From: Nephrocerus scutellatus | Taxonomy: Eukaryota > Arthropoda > Insecta > Diptera > Pipunculidae | DNA: 64,000 nucleotides | Reading direction: 5' to 3' | Assembly (NCBI GenBank): GCA_947095585.1 | Contig: OX352763.1 | Coordinates: 40,288,010-40,352,009 of the forward strand | Shown: piece by piece, positions 1 to 11,630 of the stretch | Layout: the number at the start of each line of letters is the position of its first letter | Numbering within the stretch: position 1 is the stretch's first letter | Notes under the pieces: generated by a model | Databases searched by the model: none | What the model was told of the DNA's origin: nothing | Seen by the model: only the letters and a program-made list of their open reading frames with translations | Translations under genes and position numbers: made by a program

Positions 1-170
1 GCGATCCTTCTCTTCAAATTCAAATTTCGACATTTTGATCTGTGCTGATCTTGAAAATCGCTTAAAATAATCCTACAACATTTTTCCTTCAATTCGGCTC
101 ACATTTATTGTAGCATTATTTGAAGCCCGTATACGTGTACATGCAAGAAGCAAATTATTTTATTGTAGCA
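1..170. repeat. dispersed repeat, copy 1
   Basis: The first ~170 bases closely resemble 55495-55615: both contain the run AATAATCCTAC followed by CAATTCGGCTC and CATTTATTGTAGCATTA. No coding potential is seen. The element type is unknown; it is cut by the window edge. Confidence 0.5.
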
Positions 171-872
171 TTATTGTTATTTGAGGTGGAAACAATGAGT
201 AACACTTTGGTGAGACTTTTTCACATCTCACCTAGTTTTGAGTACGTGAGTTGTCGTCTGCATTAGACAAAATCGAACCGATTCAGAATTTGTACTAGAA
301 TCTTATACTAGAATCTGCCATTAAATTACACTAAGCCAATAAAAGAAAAAACATCACACAACTTTAAAATTGTATGCTATACACCTCGTACGTATACGAA
401 CTGACATCTCACATTCAGGTAAGTTTTTCACATTTGCGGCCAAAATCCGTACTCAGGTTTCATTCATCTCAATCTCCTGTTAGGCAGGGGTAGGAAAAAG
501 AATGATCGCTAACTGCAAAGGTAAAATTGCATTTTTTTTAACAAATTTAACATATTAATTTTTAACATATTTTATATTATAAAATAAATTGAATCGAAAA
601 CGCAAGTTTTACTGGAAATCGCAATCTCTTAAATTTAAAAGGTAGATCCGTCTAAATGAGTGCTATCTGTGGGATAAAAACTGTTTCCACTGTCCCTTTT
701 CTGTCACTTCAATTCAGTCGCTTCAATTATATTGCCCAGCATATTTTTTATTCTTACGCCGTTGCAAAGTTTTGGCAAATAATTGGAGTAGCAATCCAGA
801 CGAATCAAGTGAATATTTAAAAATTTTATAACGTAAAACTACTACATGTAGTTATTAAAGATGTTCAAAATG
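171..872. other. AT-rich intergenic DNA, nothing recognised
   Basis: No credible reading frame, RNA gene or terminal repeat was seen. It lies between a repeat fragment and a dead transposase. Confidence 0.5.
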
Positions 873-1830
873 TCATCCTTGTGATTGAATGCAGGCTAAT
901 ATTCGTCTAAGTATGCCTTTGGTTATTTCAATTCTTGGTAATTTTTCCCTTATCTGTGGAGCTGCTGTGTGTATTCGTTGTATAAGTTCTACTTTTGTAT
1001 CAATTTCTTTGAGTATACAAGCGACGTTCCCCATACATAAAAATCTAATACTGTTGGATCTGGGGATCTGGCAGGCATGAATTGGAGCATTTCTTCCAAT
1101 CCAATTATTTGAATAATTTTCATTTAACCAATTCTTAACATTTATACCGTAGTGACTACGTGCATCATCATGTTGGTATGTGTGCAAGAATCTACTTAAA
1201 ACAGAAATATCATCAAGGATGAGGGGCAAATTATTTTGTAAAAATTGTAAATAACGTTCACGTTCAATTAAGTTATCGCCAATTACACCAGCCCATACGT
1301 TTACACTGAAGCGGACTGAAATGATGTTTGTTTTGTGGAATTAGGATTTTCAGCAGCCCACGTGTAGATTGTGAAAGTTTGTTATGCCATCTCTTGTGAA
1401 TTTAGATTCATTCGTCCATAGAATACGTTTCACAAAACTATCATTGTCAAAACTCCCTTCAATCAACCAATTACAAAACTCGAATCTTTTATGGTGGTCT
1501 ATTTGTATAAGTTCTTGAACAGGTGTAGTATGGTATGGATGAAGATGTTCCTTGAGCAATGCTTCATGAATTCGGAAGCAAGAGACGTTCAATTGTTAAG
1601 CGATCCTCCCTCCTTATGCTAATAGATGGATTTGCTGTTACATTACTAACTATTTCTTCATCGACATCTAAATGATTTCTTAAGACTGAATGTGGCTCCA
1701 CCCACGTATTTGATTTTGTTACGATATCTCGTAGTCTTCTATGAATATTTGTAAATACTCTTGCGTCAGGAATGCGACGCGTTGGGAATCTGCGTTGATA
1801 TTAATTGCGAGCGTGATGCATTACCATCGC
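873..1830 (-). pseudogene. degenerate Tc1/mariner-superfamily transposase (DUF4817-type)
   Basis: Read on the minus strand, several broken frames line up with insect transposases that have a DUF4817-like N-terminus and a DDE domain. Around 1620-1810 there is RRFPTRRIPDARVFTNIHR, then a helix-turn-helix-like stretch. At 1350-1592 the first catalytic region reads ILWTNESKFTRDG, where the family normally has an aspartate (TDE) in place of TNE. At 873-1229 the second catalytic region reads QHDDARSHYG, followed by the NWIGR block and a decayed version of the usual PPRSPDLTPLDFFLWG block. Stops and frameshifts separate the blocks and I found no terminal repeats, so this is an old dead copy. A younger relative lies at 59834-60748. 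Confidence 0.75.
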
Positions 1831-1861
1831 AAAATCCGTAAAAAAATGAATATCAACTGAA

Positions 1862-1976
1862 GACTCTGTCATCATTAAAACAAAAGATACTGCTTACTCA
1901 ACAAAAGACTCTGCTTAATCAAAGACACTGCTTACGCAAAAAAAGACACTGCTTAATCAAAGATCTGCTTACTCAA
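1862..1976. repeat. imperfect short tandem repeat
   Basis: The unit AAAGACACTGCTTA(A/C)TCAA recurs about four to five times with small changes. Noncoding. Confidence 0.6.
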
Positions 1977-2504
1977 CAATAATCGCCACATAAGAGTAGC
2001 AAAGCAGAGACAGTAACCGCACACAAAATACCAAATACGAGTATTTACTGTTAGCCAGATGCATCACGCCAGTTTTATCAAATAAGACTAAGTTGGTTGC
2101 TCTCCGGTAAATATTTTGGAAATTACAGTTTATCATTTGTGTATATTTTTTTCTAAACAAAATTGTTTAAACTCCCATTTAAACCCTCTCAAAGGGTATC
2201 AAAAATTGACCCCCCCCCTCCCATTAGATTCTTTTCTCAGAATGAACGAAGGATCACTCCCTTAACGGATTAGCATCCAAGACCCGATCACCCTGTATAT
2301 AAGATAGAAGATTACCCAGTTAATAAAATTTTTATTCATGATTTTACGGAATAAAAATTTTCCTTTTAAAAATCGTGCAACACAAAAGTGGAAGTAGATT
2401 TCCCTTGCAAAAGAGGAAAAAAAGTATTTTTACATCAGATTATGTAGTACTAGTAATAGAGTAGAGGTAGGAGCTATATCAAAACAAATTCGAAAAATTT
2501 CCTA
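1977..2504. other. intergenic / 5' flank of the Tudor gene
   Basis: AT-rich, with a C-run near 2212. A 5' UTR or a small first exon of the downstream gene could lie here, but no promoter motif is convincing. Confidence 0.4.
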
Positions 2505-5500
2505 ATGGCAAAAAGTGCACATGTTGAACCGTCTCCGTGCAGTTCGTCATTTTCTCTAAAATCTTTAATTTTTCTTTTACAGTCGCAGTTGCAAAGGGAA
2601 AACGACATTTCGGTGACGAACTTCATAAATCCCCAACGATTTTGGTACCACAATATAGATGTGCCCCTAAACACTCTACGCGAATTTCAGGAGTTGGAGA
2701 CCCAGCTACAGAAACAATATGCAGGGAAAAACGTTTCTCGTGAATTTGTTCCAAAAGTTGGCGACATTGTGGCTGTAAATTTCGTTTCATGGAACAAAGT
2801 CATTCGTGGCCGCATCGAAAGTCTTGCCGAATTCTCACATGGTGCCACAGAATACATTATATGGGCCTTGGATTATGGCTTCCCATTTCAGTCGCGTATT
2901 GGTCACGTACATTCTATGAATAAGGCATTTCTCAAACGAATCGATCGTATTCGATGTGGTGCAATTGCCGATATTCTTCCCGCCGAAACGGTGTTTGATT
3001 TCGTCCTCGCCAAAGGTAAAATGGTAACTCAAAACATGTGGAACCGACACGCAATTGAATCGTTGGAAAAGCTTATCAATGATGCTGCCAGTGTCGTATT
3101 CATTGAGAAATTCCAGGCACCAGAGAATGGCACGTTCTTCGGTGATCTAAAAATTGTCAATCATACATCCAAAGAATTCTTAGCGTCGCAATTTCTTATT
3201 GAAATTAATGTAGCAATTGAAGCGCCAAATTTCTGCAATATTTATTCCACATTAATGACCACAAAAATTCCTTGCTGGCAAACAAACAATAGAAACTCGA
3301 AATTTATTAAAAACGAATTGATGCGAGGCAATATGAACTTTCTGAATAGTAATAATTCCGCGGTTGGCAGCGAACAGCAATGCGATTTGCTAGCCAAAAT
3401 CAAAGTGGCAGATTGGTGTGCTCGTAATGAAAATTTCGCAGATAGTACAGTAAGCTACGTTACAACACCTACGGATTGCCATGATATATCATGTGATGAT
3501 TCAGTCAGTGTTAAACATATAAAAACCACCCAAACACAAAAGAGTTATGATAAAGCGTTAATAACAAATCGTCCAGTAAATCAGGTGAAATGTATTATAC
3601 CATCAAATTCAACAGATATATCAGAAAAGCAAAACAAACAACTTGCAAGAAATCCTCATCAATCATGTTTATCAGAGGATGCTCTTTATGCCCTTAGCAA
3701 AATGGATTTATCTTCAGATGAGAGTTGCTCTAATGTTTCTTTGGAAAGTAAAGAAACCTTATCTAAGGTATGATCTTTTTTATATATGTATTGAATTTCA
3801 ATTTATGTATTGTAATGCAGAAAAATAAAGAAACACTATTTGAAGACAATAAAAAAAGCGTTAATCCACCAAATCCAAGTGAAATGGTAAGTTATTTTTA
3901 AATCTATCCTCTACAAAAACCTATTATCTTGGTTCTCAATGAACATCTAGCAAATTACTTTAAACCAAGATGAACAAACGACTGAAACTTCAGAAACACA
4001 AAAATATCTCGGCAAACAACAACTGATTGAGTTGCGTCGTAAGATGAGTACGAGAGCCACCAAGAAGGATAAAACTTTAGAAAATATTGTGGACACAAGC
4101 ACTGCTTCTTCAAACCCAGAAGATGACAGCAATACTAGTATCGGAACAGTGATTTCTTCAAAATTTAAGCAAAATATAAAAGAGGTAATTGCATCGAACT
4201 GTACATTGCATTGTATTTTGTTAATACGGTTTTTTCCTCTAACTTTAAGGTCAACGAACGTAAAGCACTAAAATCAGAAAACGCTGAAGAGTGCTCGAGC
4301 GTTAATGCCACAAAGTCAAATCAGATAGAGGTAGATTTAACGTTATTGACTACTAGAGAAAATGTATCAAATAAACTTAGCGGCGATTTAGCGCGCGCAA
4401 ATCGTTTAATGAGTTTGAAAAAAAAGGTAAATATAATGTATGGTTTGGAAATAATTTTTTGTTTAAACAATTCACCTTTTTTTTTTTTTTTTATTCCAGT
4501 TAAAGGAAAAGGAGGAGTACAAATGCCAAAGCCAAAGCCAAAACGATAACGTAAAAATAAATCTAATTACTTTTTTCTTCTTGTACTTTATTTACCATAA
4601 CTTTATTTACTAAATTTCAGATTTCAAAATTATCTGGCAAACAAAACCCCGAAATAAGGGATTCGTTTACATGTTCTAGTGCCGAAAAAGCGAATGAAAG
4701 AGGACATTTCAGCACGGAAGCTGATACTACATCATTTGAATTTACTGACGATACAATGAGTTTAAATTCTTCTGCAATGTCATCTGTGCACGCAAGTCTT
4801 TTATTAAATCTAAGAGAAATAACATTTTTAAAGAGTTAAATTACAACACAATTTTTAGGTTCAGGTTCAGGTTCCAAAAATGTCTACTCAAGTTAAACAA
4901 TCTAAATTGCAAAGCTATTCCATTCAGGAAGATAATTCAAAATTCGAAACTAGTAACAATGCAAGTACATTAAATACTGTTCCAAATCGATTAAAAATGC
5001 TGCGGGAAAAGGTTTGTTTGGCGGTCAAATATTTTTATTCATATCAATAATTCGTTTCAAATATGTACAGATAAGAAAAAAAGCAGCATCACCGAACCAG
5101 TGTAATACCAACATTGCAAAATCAACAACGGTTGAAGATAAACAAGTAAATAATGATATTTTAAACATTTCAAAAATGTTTGTTTCTATCTAAATAACTT
5201 TATGTATATATCACCTTATTTTTATGTATAGGACACAAGAAAGCTTGTATTAAGCCAACCATCACCAACCACTGCTGTTCTCTCTGACGACTCTGAAAGC
5301 CAATGCGGTGCAGATAGAATATCAAAGAAAGCAACAAAACTAAGAGAATTAAGCAAAAAAGTACGTTAAAGCATAATAATAATAATCATCTTATCAAATA
5401 CCAAATCAAATCGTATGATTTGTCATATTTCCATATTCATATTACTTTCTTTTACATAGTAAAATGAAGTGTTAACATTTTCGAACTCGGGATTTTTGCA

Positions 5501-6472
5501 CATTTTTCCATTACCGTATCTCCTGGGTCAGAAAAACCGAAAATAAAAAAATCTCTTTGTCTGTCTGTATGTCTGTCTGTGTCCACTCTACAGCCCAGAC
5601 GGCTAAACTTATCGGGATGAAATTTAAGCTTTTTACATAAATTGTGAGGGGCCAGATGATTTTGACGGAAATCTGACAACAGGAGGTGACAGTTTGAGAA
5701 ATCTGTTAAGTACAAAAGAAATTTAAACAAAAAAAAAAATTAATATACATTTACTGAAAATTCCGGCCCCATCCTTAAAAGAAAGTCTTGCTGTGCCCAA
5801 AACTCCATTTTTTTAAGAAGTAAAATAGTTTTTAGAGGAGAATCTAATGTAAATATTTCCCTGAAACACAATTTTTTTGCTTTTGTTTTGCAGCTAAGAG
5901 AGCAGAAAACATTTGAGGGTGTAATGGTGCCGGCTGGCTTTGACATAACTAACTTAAAAAGATACAATGACGAGGAGAATCACTGGCATCGAAAAGAGAC
6001 CACAAGAGGAGAGTATCATCCCCATGATTTCTCAATACCACACAATTCAAATTTGTCATCCGGTACTAATCAGGATTTTCGGCATACCAGGTCTCACACC
6101 GATAAGTTCAAAGACAAATACAAAGATGAACAAGTCGAATACAATGACGTTGTGGCAACATGTGGGAAAAATCTTGAAACATTGCAAACAGACAATTATA
6201 AATTAAGTAAAGATAGAAATTCGGCACAGATGATTCTATTTGACGAAATGTACAAAGAAAATAAATTTACCCCTGATGTTACAAATGTTGATAGAAAAAA
6301 AAGCATTTTGGATATGCCATTACCAGAAATAAACGATAAACCTCTGATTGGATACATATCCTCTAATGAAAAATCCGTTTCGTCGAAATCTCAACAGCCC
6401 GCAGGAAAGCCTGAAATAAAAAATTCCAAAATTGTTAATGCAGACGGCCACAATGAGAAGAACGTAGATTCG
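2505..6472 (+). CDS. TDRD12/Yb-family piRNA factor, N-terminal exons (extended Tudor domain plus disordered mini-exon region)
   Basis: Ten exons are proposed: 2505-3767, 3821-3886, 3951-4184, 4250-4426, 4500-4550, 4621-4785, 4859-5011, 5071-5145, 5232-5360 and 5894-6472. All junctions are GT-AG and phase 0, giving 964 codons. The 4785 donor (TCT|GTGCAC) is weak. Residues ~33-235 form an extended Tudor domain, with core FVPKVGDIVAVNF and YIIWALDYGFPF. From ~240 on the chain is Ser/Asn/Lys-rich and probably disordered. The start is uncertain: TTTTCTTTTACAG at 2570-2582 is a strong phase-0 acceptor, so the first 26 residues may be intron and the true first exon may lie upstream. The frame continues in phase to the helicase exons at 12164, so I infer one gene. 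Tudor domains bind symmetrically dimethylated arginines of Piwi proteins. Two separate genes remain possible. Confidence 0.8.
5361..5893 (+). other. intron 9 of the Tudor gene with an embedded repeat
   Basis: This intron is about 530 bp, while its neighbours are 50-90 bp. The extra DNA (about 5480-5740) contains CTGTCTGT-rich simple sequence and text like 'GTCTGTATGTCTGTCTGTG', resembling the start of other dispersed repeats in the window (for example near 10725). It is probably a small transposon insertion, but I saw no clear ends. Confidence 0.5.
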
Positions 6473-6502
6473 GTAACTATTTTAATTATAATATGTACAT
6501 AT

Positions 6503-6860
6503 TGTTACAAAATTTAGACTTTCTAGTTTGAAGGATTTTGCAAATAAAAACACAACACAAGTTTATTAATTCACAAATAACAACTTTAATTAACAAAAGG
6601 CAAAAATAGTTTAATGTTGATTACTTATTACGTAAACAAATTTTTCACTACTGTTCACTTAGTAGGTTTTTTGCTTGCAACGACTTTTCAAGTAGTCTGG
6701 TTGACTTCCAAATTACCTCTAAACTCTGCGATAAAACGTTGTGCTTTTTATAGTAAACTAAAATTTTCGAGAAGGCTCTAATCTTTGCTACTGTTTTCTA
6801 TCCGAACAACCTAGAGTGCGTCAGATCATGCTGGTGAATTCCTTATTTACAACTCATCAT
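6503..6860 (-). mobile_element. solo-LTR-like repeat, copy 1
   Basis: It begins TGTTACAAAATTTAGAC and shares the blocks TTTTGCAAATAAAA.CACAAC and GTTTATTAATTCACAAATAA with the copies at 38655 and 44731. Read on the minus strand it would carry an AATAAA signal near its end, as an LTR does. It sits 30 bp past the splice donor at 6472, inside the large intron. The right end is blurred. Confidence 0.55.
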
Positions 6861-7046
6861 CATATAGCATGTAGATATGAGTCATATATGGTAAAAATTC
6901 TAAAACTGACTTTTATATGCAGTGTGTGTGTGTAAACACCTTGTACGTACAACCGCCGTATATAACCCTTATTCTAATAGTCTACGGATGGCGTTCTGCG
7001 CTGTTAAGTGAACTGCTTGTAAAATTTGTTTTCGCAAAAATATGTT

Positions 7047-7340
7047 TTATCTATTTTTACTATTCTTTAAAACCATAGCCACAAAGTCCATGTAGAACAA
7101 AGTTTTTAGTACCAATGTTGCATGGGTGTCTGTTCTTAAGCAGCCTGGACAACACTGATCCAAGATGACGATCAAACCAACAAAAACGGCTAAAGGATTT
7201 AAGAATTTTCTAATGGAACATACGCTCAAGGAAAAAAACCGAGCTACACAGCAAGTATCTCCAAGTAATAAGCAGGCATAAGAGCAATACAAGATTTTCG
7301 GTTGAGGGCAATCATGTGCTCGGGGTGGGCTTTCTAGGCA
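7047..7340 (+). mobile_element. RTE-type LINE fragment (endonuclease region)
   Basis: The text ACGGCTAAA.GATTTAAGAATTTTCTAATG and TCATGTGCTCGGGGTGGG..TTTCTAG matches the better-preserved RTE copies at 19050-19270 and 23700-23920 (reverse). It is a short dead fragment in the large intron. Confidence 0.6.
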
Positions 7341-8964
7341 GAAAAATATTTAAATCCACATTTATCAACCTTAAGGCCAGCCGCATATTCATGCTATACT
7401 CTGCTGTACTGCTCTCAATATGCCCTTAGCCTAAAGCAATCAATAAACGGCTAAGCACACTTTGCGCGCGGGAAAAATTAGCAACATTTTAAACTTTCGC
7501 TTTTGTCTTCAAGCGTGGGCTTAGGTCTCGGTTTATCCTGCTGTTATCTGTTTATGCTAGTTCTCCTCACTTTAGTAACTGTCTTCCCCCTTCTTTGGGT
7601 TTCGTGGTCTACGCCGTATGTTTCGTCTTGCTTCGGTATCCTGGAGCGTGTTCATTATCTTACTCGAGTTAACTCGAGTCAATTTGAGTCATTTTGACTC
7701 GAGTAAAACTGGATCTGTCATCTTCGCATGTGTTAGTAATCACCAAAGTAACAGCAAAATAGTTTAATTTCTTTCGATTTTATTTGGCAAATTCCTCCTA
7801 CCTTAAAAAGGGTAATTAAAGCGATCGTAGCATGACGATTCCACTTTGCTTTTTCTGTCGATCTTGCATCAGGGTTAGTCTCCAAATTTTGTTGGGCACC
7901 ATTTGGATCAGTTTCAACTAAAAATTTATTATTTAATAGCAAGCATATTCACTGAAGCATTGAAGCATGTATACGCAGCCATTTTCCTCCGACACATAAA
8001 ATTGCATTTTTCATTTTACTTGATCGTAACTTTGTGAATTGTGAGTAGTATGTGAATTTTGAAATGCCAACGAACAAACTTTCAAACGACAAGAGTTCTG
8101 TTTGGTGGAGTTACTTTACTCTTATGTCTATAAAACGAAACAAATTGACTCGACTCCAGTAGAATAAGAAACTGAACGAAAAACTTTGACACTTTTTACT
8201 CTCTACGGAACTGGTTTCTGAAGAGTTAACTCGAATTCTTTCCGATTTTTTTTTGCTTATTTTACAAGCGCTATAACCTCCTGCCTCTATCCTATAATTT
8301 ACTTCATGCTGACCGATTTAAACTTTGTATATATATATATTTCTATTTCTTTCCATAGCTATTCTGAATATTGTTGTGTTTTCTTCTATTAGTTTTTTTT
8401 AGATTCAGAGTTTCGAAAACTTTATTTTGGCTTTAGCGGTTTTCTAAATCTGGAATCATATGAGATAGTGGTCTGTTCACAGGCCAGCTCCTATTACGAC
8501 TTTCATATCCGTAACATTCCTTCTTGTATTTTGTGTGTATAGAATAAAGTACGTGTGATAGACAACCCGAACCTGAACGTATGGTTCGTCTTCAAGCATA
8601 GACGAAGTTGGCAGAGTGATAAGTCGGCGTATAGTAAATTACATAACAAACTAGGAAAGTGGACAAGCACGATAAGCACTTTACAGCGAGCAATGTACGC
8701 TATTTTTCACACGACCAGAACTTTCTGCTAAACTCATGCGCAATGCGAAACTACTGTGGGAATGTGTGTTCACTGAAACTGCAGTAAATAATATTTTCTA
8801 TGTTAACACACTAGTGTGGATAATGCCTACTTTCGAGGGTAGGTTATAGCGTAGGAAACAGTCACTTTCATCTATGGTAGTGTGAAAAAATTATAAAGCT
8901 TGGGGATCAAATAGCATCCCAGCGGTGCTGATTAAGTCTGGAGAGCTCACATTGCACTAACCAA
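7341..8964. other. intron DNA, mostly unrecognised
   Basis: No gene was seen. A palindromic patch at 7655-7705 repeats CTCGAGT and GACTCGAG, with related GACTCGACTC near 8150, hinting at an eroded inverted-repeat element. An AT dinucleotide run lies near 8328-8340. Confidence 0.4.
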
Positions 8965-9240
8965 TTAATAATTTAGTGCGACAGACCGTTGCGGTCCAAG
9001 GACTAGCTTCCCGCGTCCATTCGTGTTGTGTGTGTTATATTTTTAGAAATTAATGGAAGGGAGCTACAATTTAGTGCCGCATCCAAAAGGCGAATTGAGA
9101 AGCTTTCCGTAACAAGTTATTACTCTCGGTCGTTTGCCAGACGTTCGTGGGAGGTAGGACCATAAAAAATACTTTTGGGATGTTTCTGGGATTTGAACTT
9201 CGAACCTTCTGGTCAGAAGCCCAACGCACTAACACCAAGC
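8965..9240 (-). mobile_element. tRNA-derived SINE, copy 1
   Basis: Read on the minus strand it has a degenerate B box (GGTTCGAAGTTCAAATCCC-like, near 9200), then the shared body with AAAGTATTTTT, GAGAGTAATAACTTGT, AAGCTTCTCAATTCGCC and the 3' block TGGACCGCAACGGTCTGTCGC. The same body occurs at 18440, 22475, 24440, 44045 and 61436. It abuts the RTE piece at 9241. Confidence 0.75.
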
Positions 9241-9660
9241 AATTAATGAAGTAATATTACAAGTTTCTGAGGAAGAAGCGCTAAATATCAGAAAGAAGAT
9301 ATCATAACGTCCAGCAATTATCGTGGTAAAACGTTGTTTAGTATCACGTATAAGATTTTCTCTTCTATTTTTCCAGACAGGATAGGTGAAGTAATTATTA
9401 GAGACCACACCTGTGTGGCTTCATTAAAAGTAAATCACCAAGTGAACAGATTTTCACCCTTAGGCAGGCGACTGAAAACAGTCTAGAGTTCCAAAACTCA
9501 TGTTTATAGACTTTAAAGTCGCATAGCAAAAGTAGAACTTTTTAAAGCCATGAGAGAAGTCGGAGTCGCAAACAACTGACATGATTATGAAGGTTGACTA
9601 TGACAAATCTTACAAGAAGGTAATGACAGGAAATAGCTACAAAGCGGTTTTCAGAAAATC
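9241..9660 (+). mobile_element. RTE-type LINE fragment (reverse transcriptase palm)
   Basis: Forward frames give TSSNYRGKTLFSITYKIFSS and DRIGEVIIRDHTCVASLKV. These are homologous to TCSNYRGITLLSTAYKIFSS and DRITPYAKVIIGPYQSGFI in the copy at 52.8-53.1 kb. Stops and frameshifts are frequent. It is dead. Confidence 0.7.
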
Positions 9661-9668
9661 CACGAACT

Positions 9669-9701
<33 letters not shown>

Positions 9702-10539
9702 TATAATTCGCGCTCGCTTCAAGAGGTCGCTTCAAGAGGTTCGCACCCTTATAATGCTCGGCTATATGCTTTGCACAGCGTGGGCGTTAAGGAAGGGGAG
9801 GAGAAAAGAGGAGATGTCTATGAGCTTGTGTTTTGAATGCCTGTGGATCATAGTGATGTGGGAAGACAGAGCTTGGCAGAGCATTCCACATACGAGTTGT
9901 ACGGCTGAAGAACGAATCCCTGAATTTAACTGTACGTCCGAAGATGGGCTTAAGGGTAAACTGATGAGCATTTAGAGCGCCACGAGTATTGCGGTTGAAT
10001 TCAAGGAGAGGGGGCATGCAGCTGGCTGTTTCTCTTGAGAACCGCTGGTAGAAGAAGCGATAAAACAGTGACAAGGAAGAAACGTTCCTGCGGTGTTCAA
10101 GCGAATCAATCGATTTTGCTATATTTTCGGCACCGATAAGTTTTATCGCGCGGTTTTGTATTCTATCTAGCTGATGCAAAGTAGTCTTAGGCGCACCAGA
10201 CCAGATATGGCAATTGTACTCAAGTTTTCGGCGAATAAAAGCCTTGTATATAGTAGCCAGATCAGAGGGCGTGAAATATTTCTTGCACCGGGCTAGAAAA
10301 CCTAAACATTTCGCAGCATTTTTGGCGACGGTAGATATGTGGTCATTCCAACGAAGCTTGTCGTTAACGCACATACCGAGAATTGCGAGATTTTCAGTTT
10401 CCTCGATGCAAGTGCCATTCATGGATAATGGCATGGGGTTTAGGATTCGCTTGGACCACTTTCGTGGATATTTCATTACGACAACGCTCCTATACACACC
10501 GCTCGCATTGTTAAATCGTTTGCTGCAGGTGGAAAACAA
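9669..10539 (-). mobile_element. 5'-truncated jockey-like LINE with poly(A) tail
   Basis: The minus strand encodes a 250-residue open frame typical of the C-terminal end of jockey/CR1-type reverse transcriptases, including LGMCVNDKLRWNDHI, ATIYKAFIRRKLEYNCHIW and LDRIQNRAIKLIG, ending with the characteristic RTTRMWNALPSSVFP. About 30 T's at 9669-9700 on the plus strand represent its 3' poly(A) tail. The intact frame and long tail suggest a fairly recent, 5'-truncated insertion. I could not pair target-site duplications by eye. Confidence 0.85.
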
Positions 10540-11357
10540 TACAATAACAAGGAAGCGCTGATGCCGTTAAACTTACCTGGAATGAGATTTCACTCCGATT
10601 GGACCCATTGTACAACTTTATTAAAGATCGAATTTTTGAGGTTATCTTAAAGAAAGGTGGTTCTATACCTGAAGTATGTATGAATTTAACATCGAAAATC
10701 AATCTTCTATATATATAAAAGTGAATCTTTGTATGTATGTATGTCCGGTATGAACTGCCAAATCCTTGAACCGATCGCGTTCTAATTTTGCATATGGGTT
10801 TTCTACCATAATAGGCACTTAATAGGCATATTTTGGGAAGTGGTCAGACTCCTGAGTCAAAGGGTCTCCATAAGAATTTTTTTTATTGTTTCTACAAATT
10901 GCATGTTTTTTAAACCAATCGCGTTTAAACTTTGCGTAGGGGTGTTATACCATAATGGGCACTAAATAGGTATATTTTGAAAGTGGTCAGACTCCTGGGT
11001 CAAGAGGTCACCATTTCACAAATTGCATGCAGGTGTTTTAAAAAAATTAACCCGATTTTCTTTAAATTTTATACACATGAGTCACGAAAATCGCATTTGT
11101 TTGATTAGTAGTTATTTTATTTTACACACAGGGAATGTAAAATGTTAATATCAGCCACATTTTTAAACTGAATTTTATGAAATTTTTAAGAAATATTATT
11201 GGCAGGTAGGGAAAGTTATAGGTATAGATGGAAGGAAGGATGGAAGGAAGAGAAAGGTAAAATTTTAACATGAGATTTACAAACGTATTTTTAAAAAAAT
11301 GTCAACGTAAATTATTGGCAGGTGAATGCTATAGTACTCCCGTCACCACGGTAGTTC
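10540..11357. repeat. dispersed AT-rich module (possible Helitron or SINE-like repeat)
   Basis: From about 10705 the text TCTATATATATAAAAGTGAA, GTATGTATGTATGTCCGGTA and GAACCGATCGCGTTC appears, a type of sequence common in insect Helitron-like repeats. The block 'CCATAATAGGCACTTAATAG' (10809) returns as 'CCATAATGGGCACTAAATAG' (10950), so there is an internal duplication of ~141 bp. The end near 11040-11090 carries AACCCGATTTTCTTTAAATT, shared with repeats at 21.5, 30.4, 34.9 and 58.5 kb. Confidence 0.5.
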
Positions 11358-11429
11358 ATGTGTGCGGATGGGTATCAAAGCGCCCGGGAATTGTCGAATC
11401 GTAAGCATTTTACTCTTTGCTTACGATTC

Positions 11430-11630
11430 GAGATTCTCAGCTCTCAAAATTATTTTAATATGGGTGTCCCAAAAGAATCCTTTCTTGGCCCTATCCTGTT
11501 TTTAATTTATGTTAATTCATTATTCATCCAATCTTTTGAAGGAAAAATGTCATCCTTTGCTGACGGACACTGCTTATCATATTTTAATAACAGCCTTTTT
11601 AATTTAGTTTCAGATGTTAATAATGATTAA
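11430..11630 (+). mobile_element. LINE reverse-transcriptase fragment
   Basis: A short forward frame reads MGVPKESFLGPILFLIYVNS and then SSFADGHCLSYF. These correspond to the conserved GVPQGSxLGPLLFLIYINDL and FADD motifs of jockey-type reverse transcriptases. The second catalytic aspartate of FADD is glycine here, and the frame stops soon after. Dead fragment. Confidence 0.75.

Noticed and set aside
889..1080. Small forward frame antisense to the old transposase
   Set aside because: It is a shadow of the minus-strand transposase remnant.
10214..10561. 115-aa forward frame
   Set aside because: Antisense shadow of the jockey-like LINE frame at 9787-10539.
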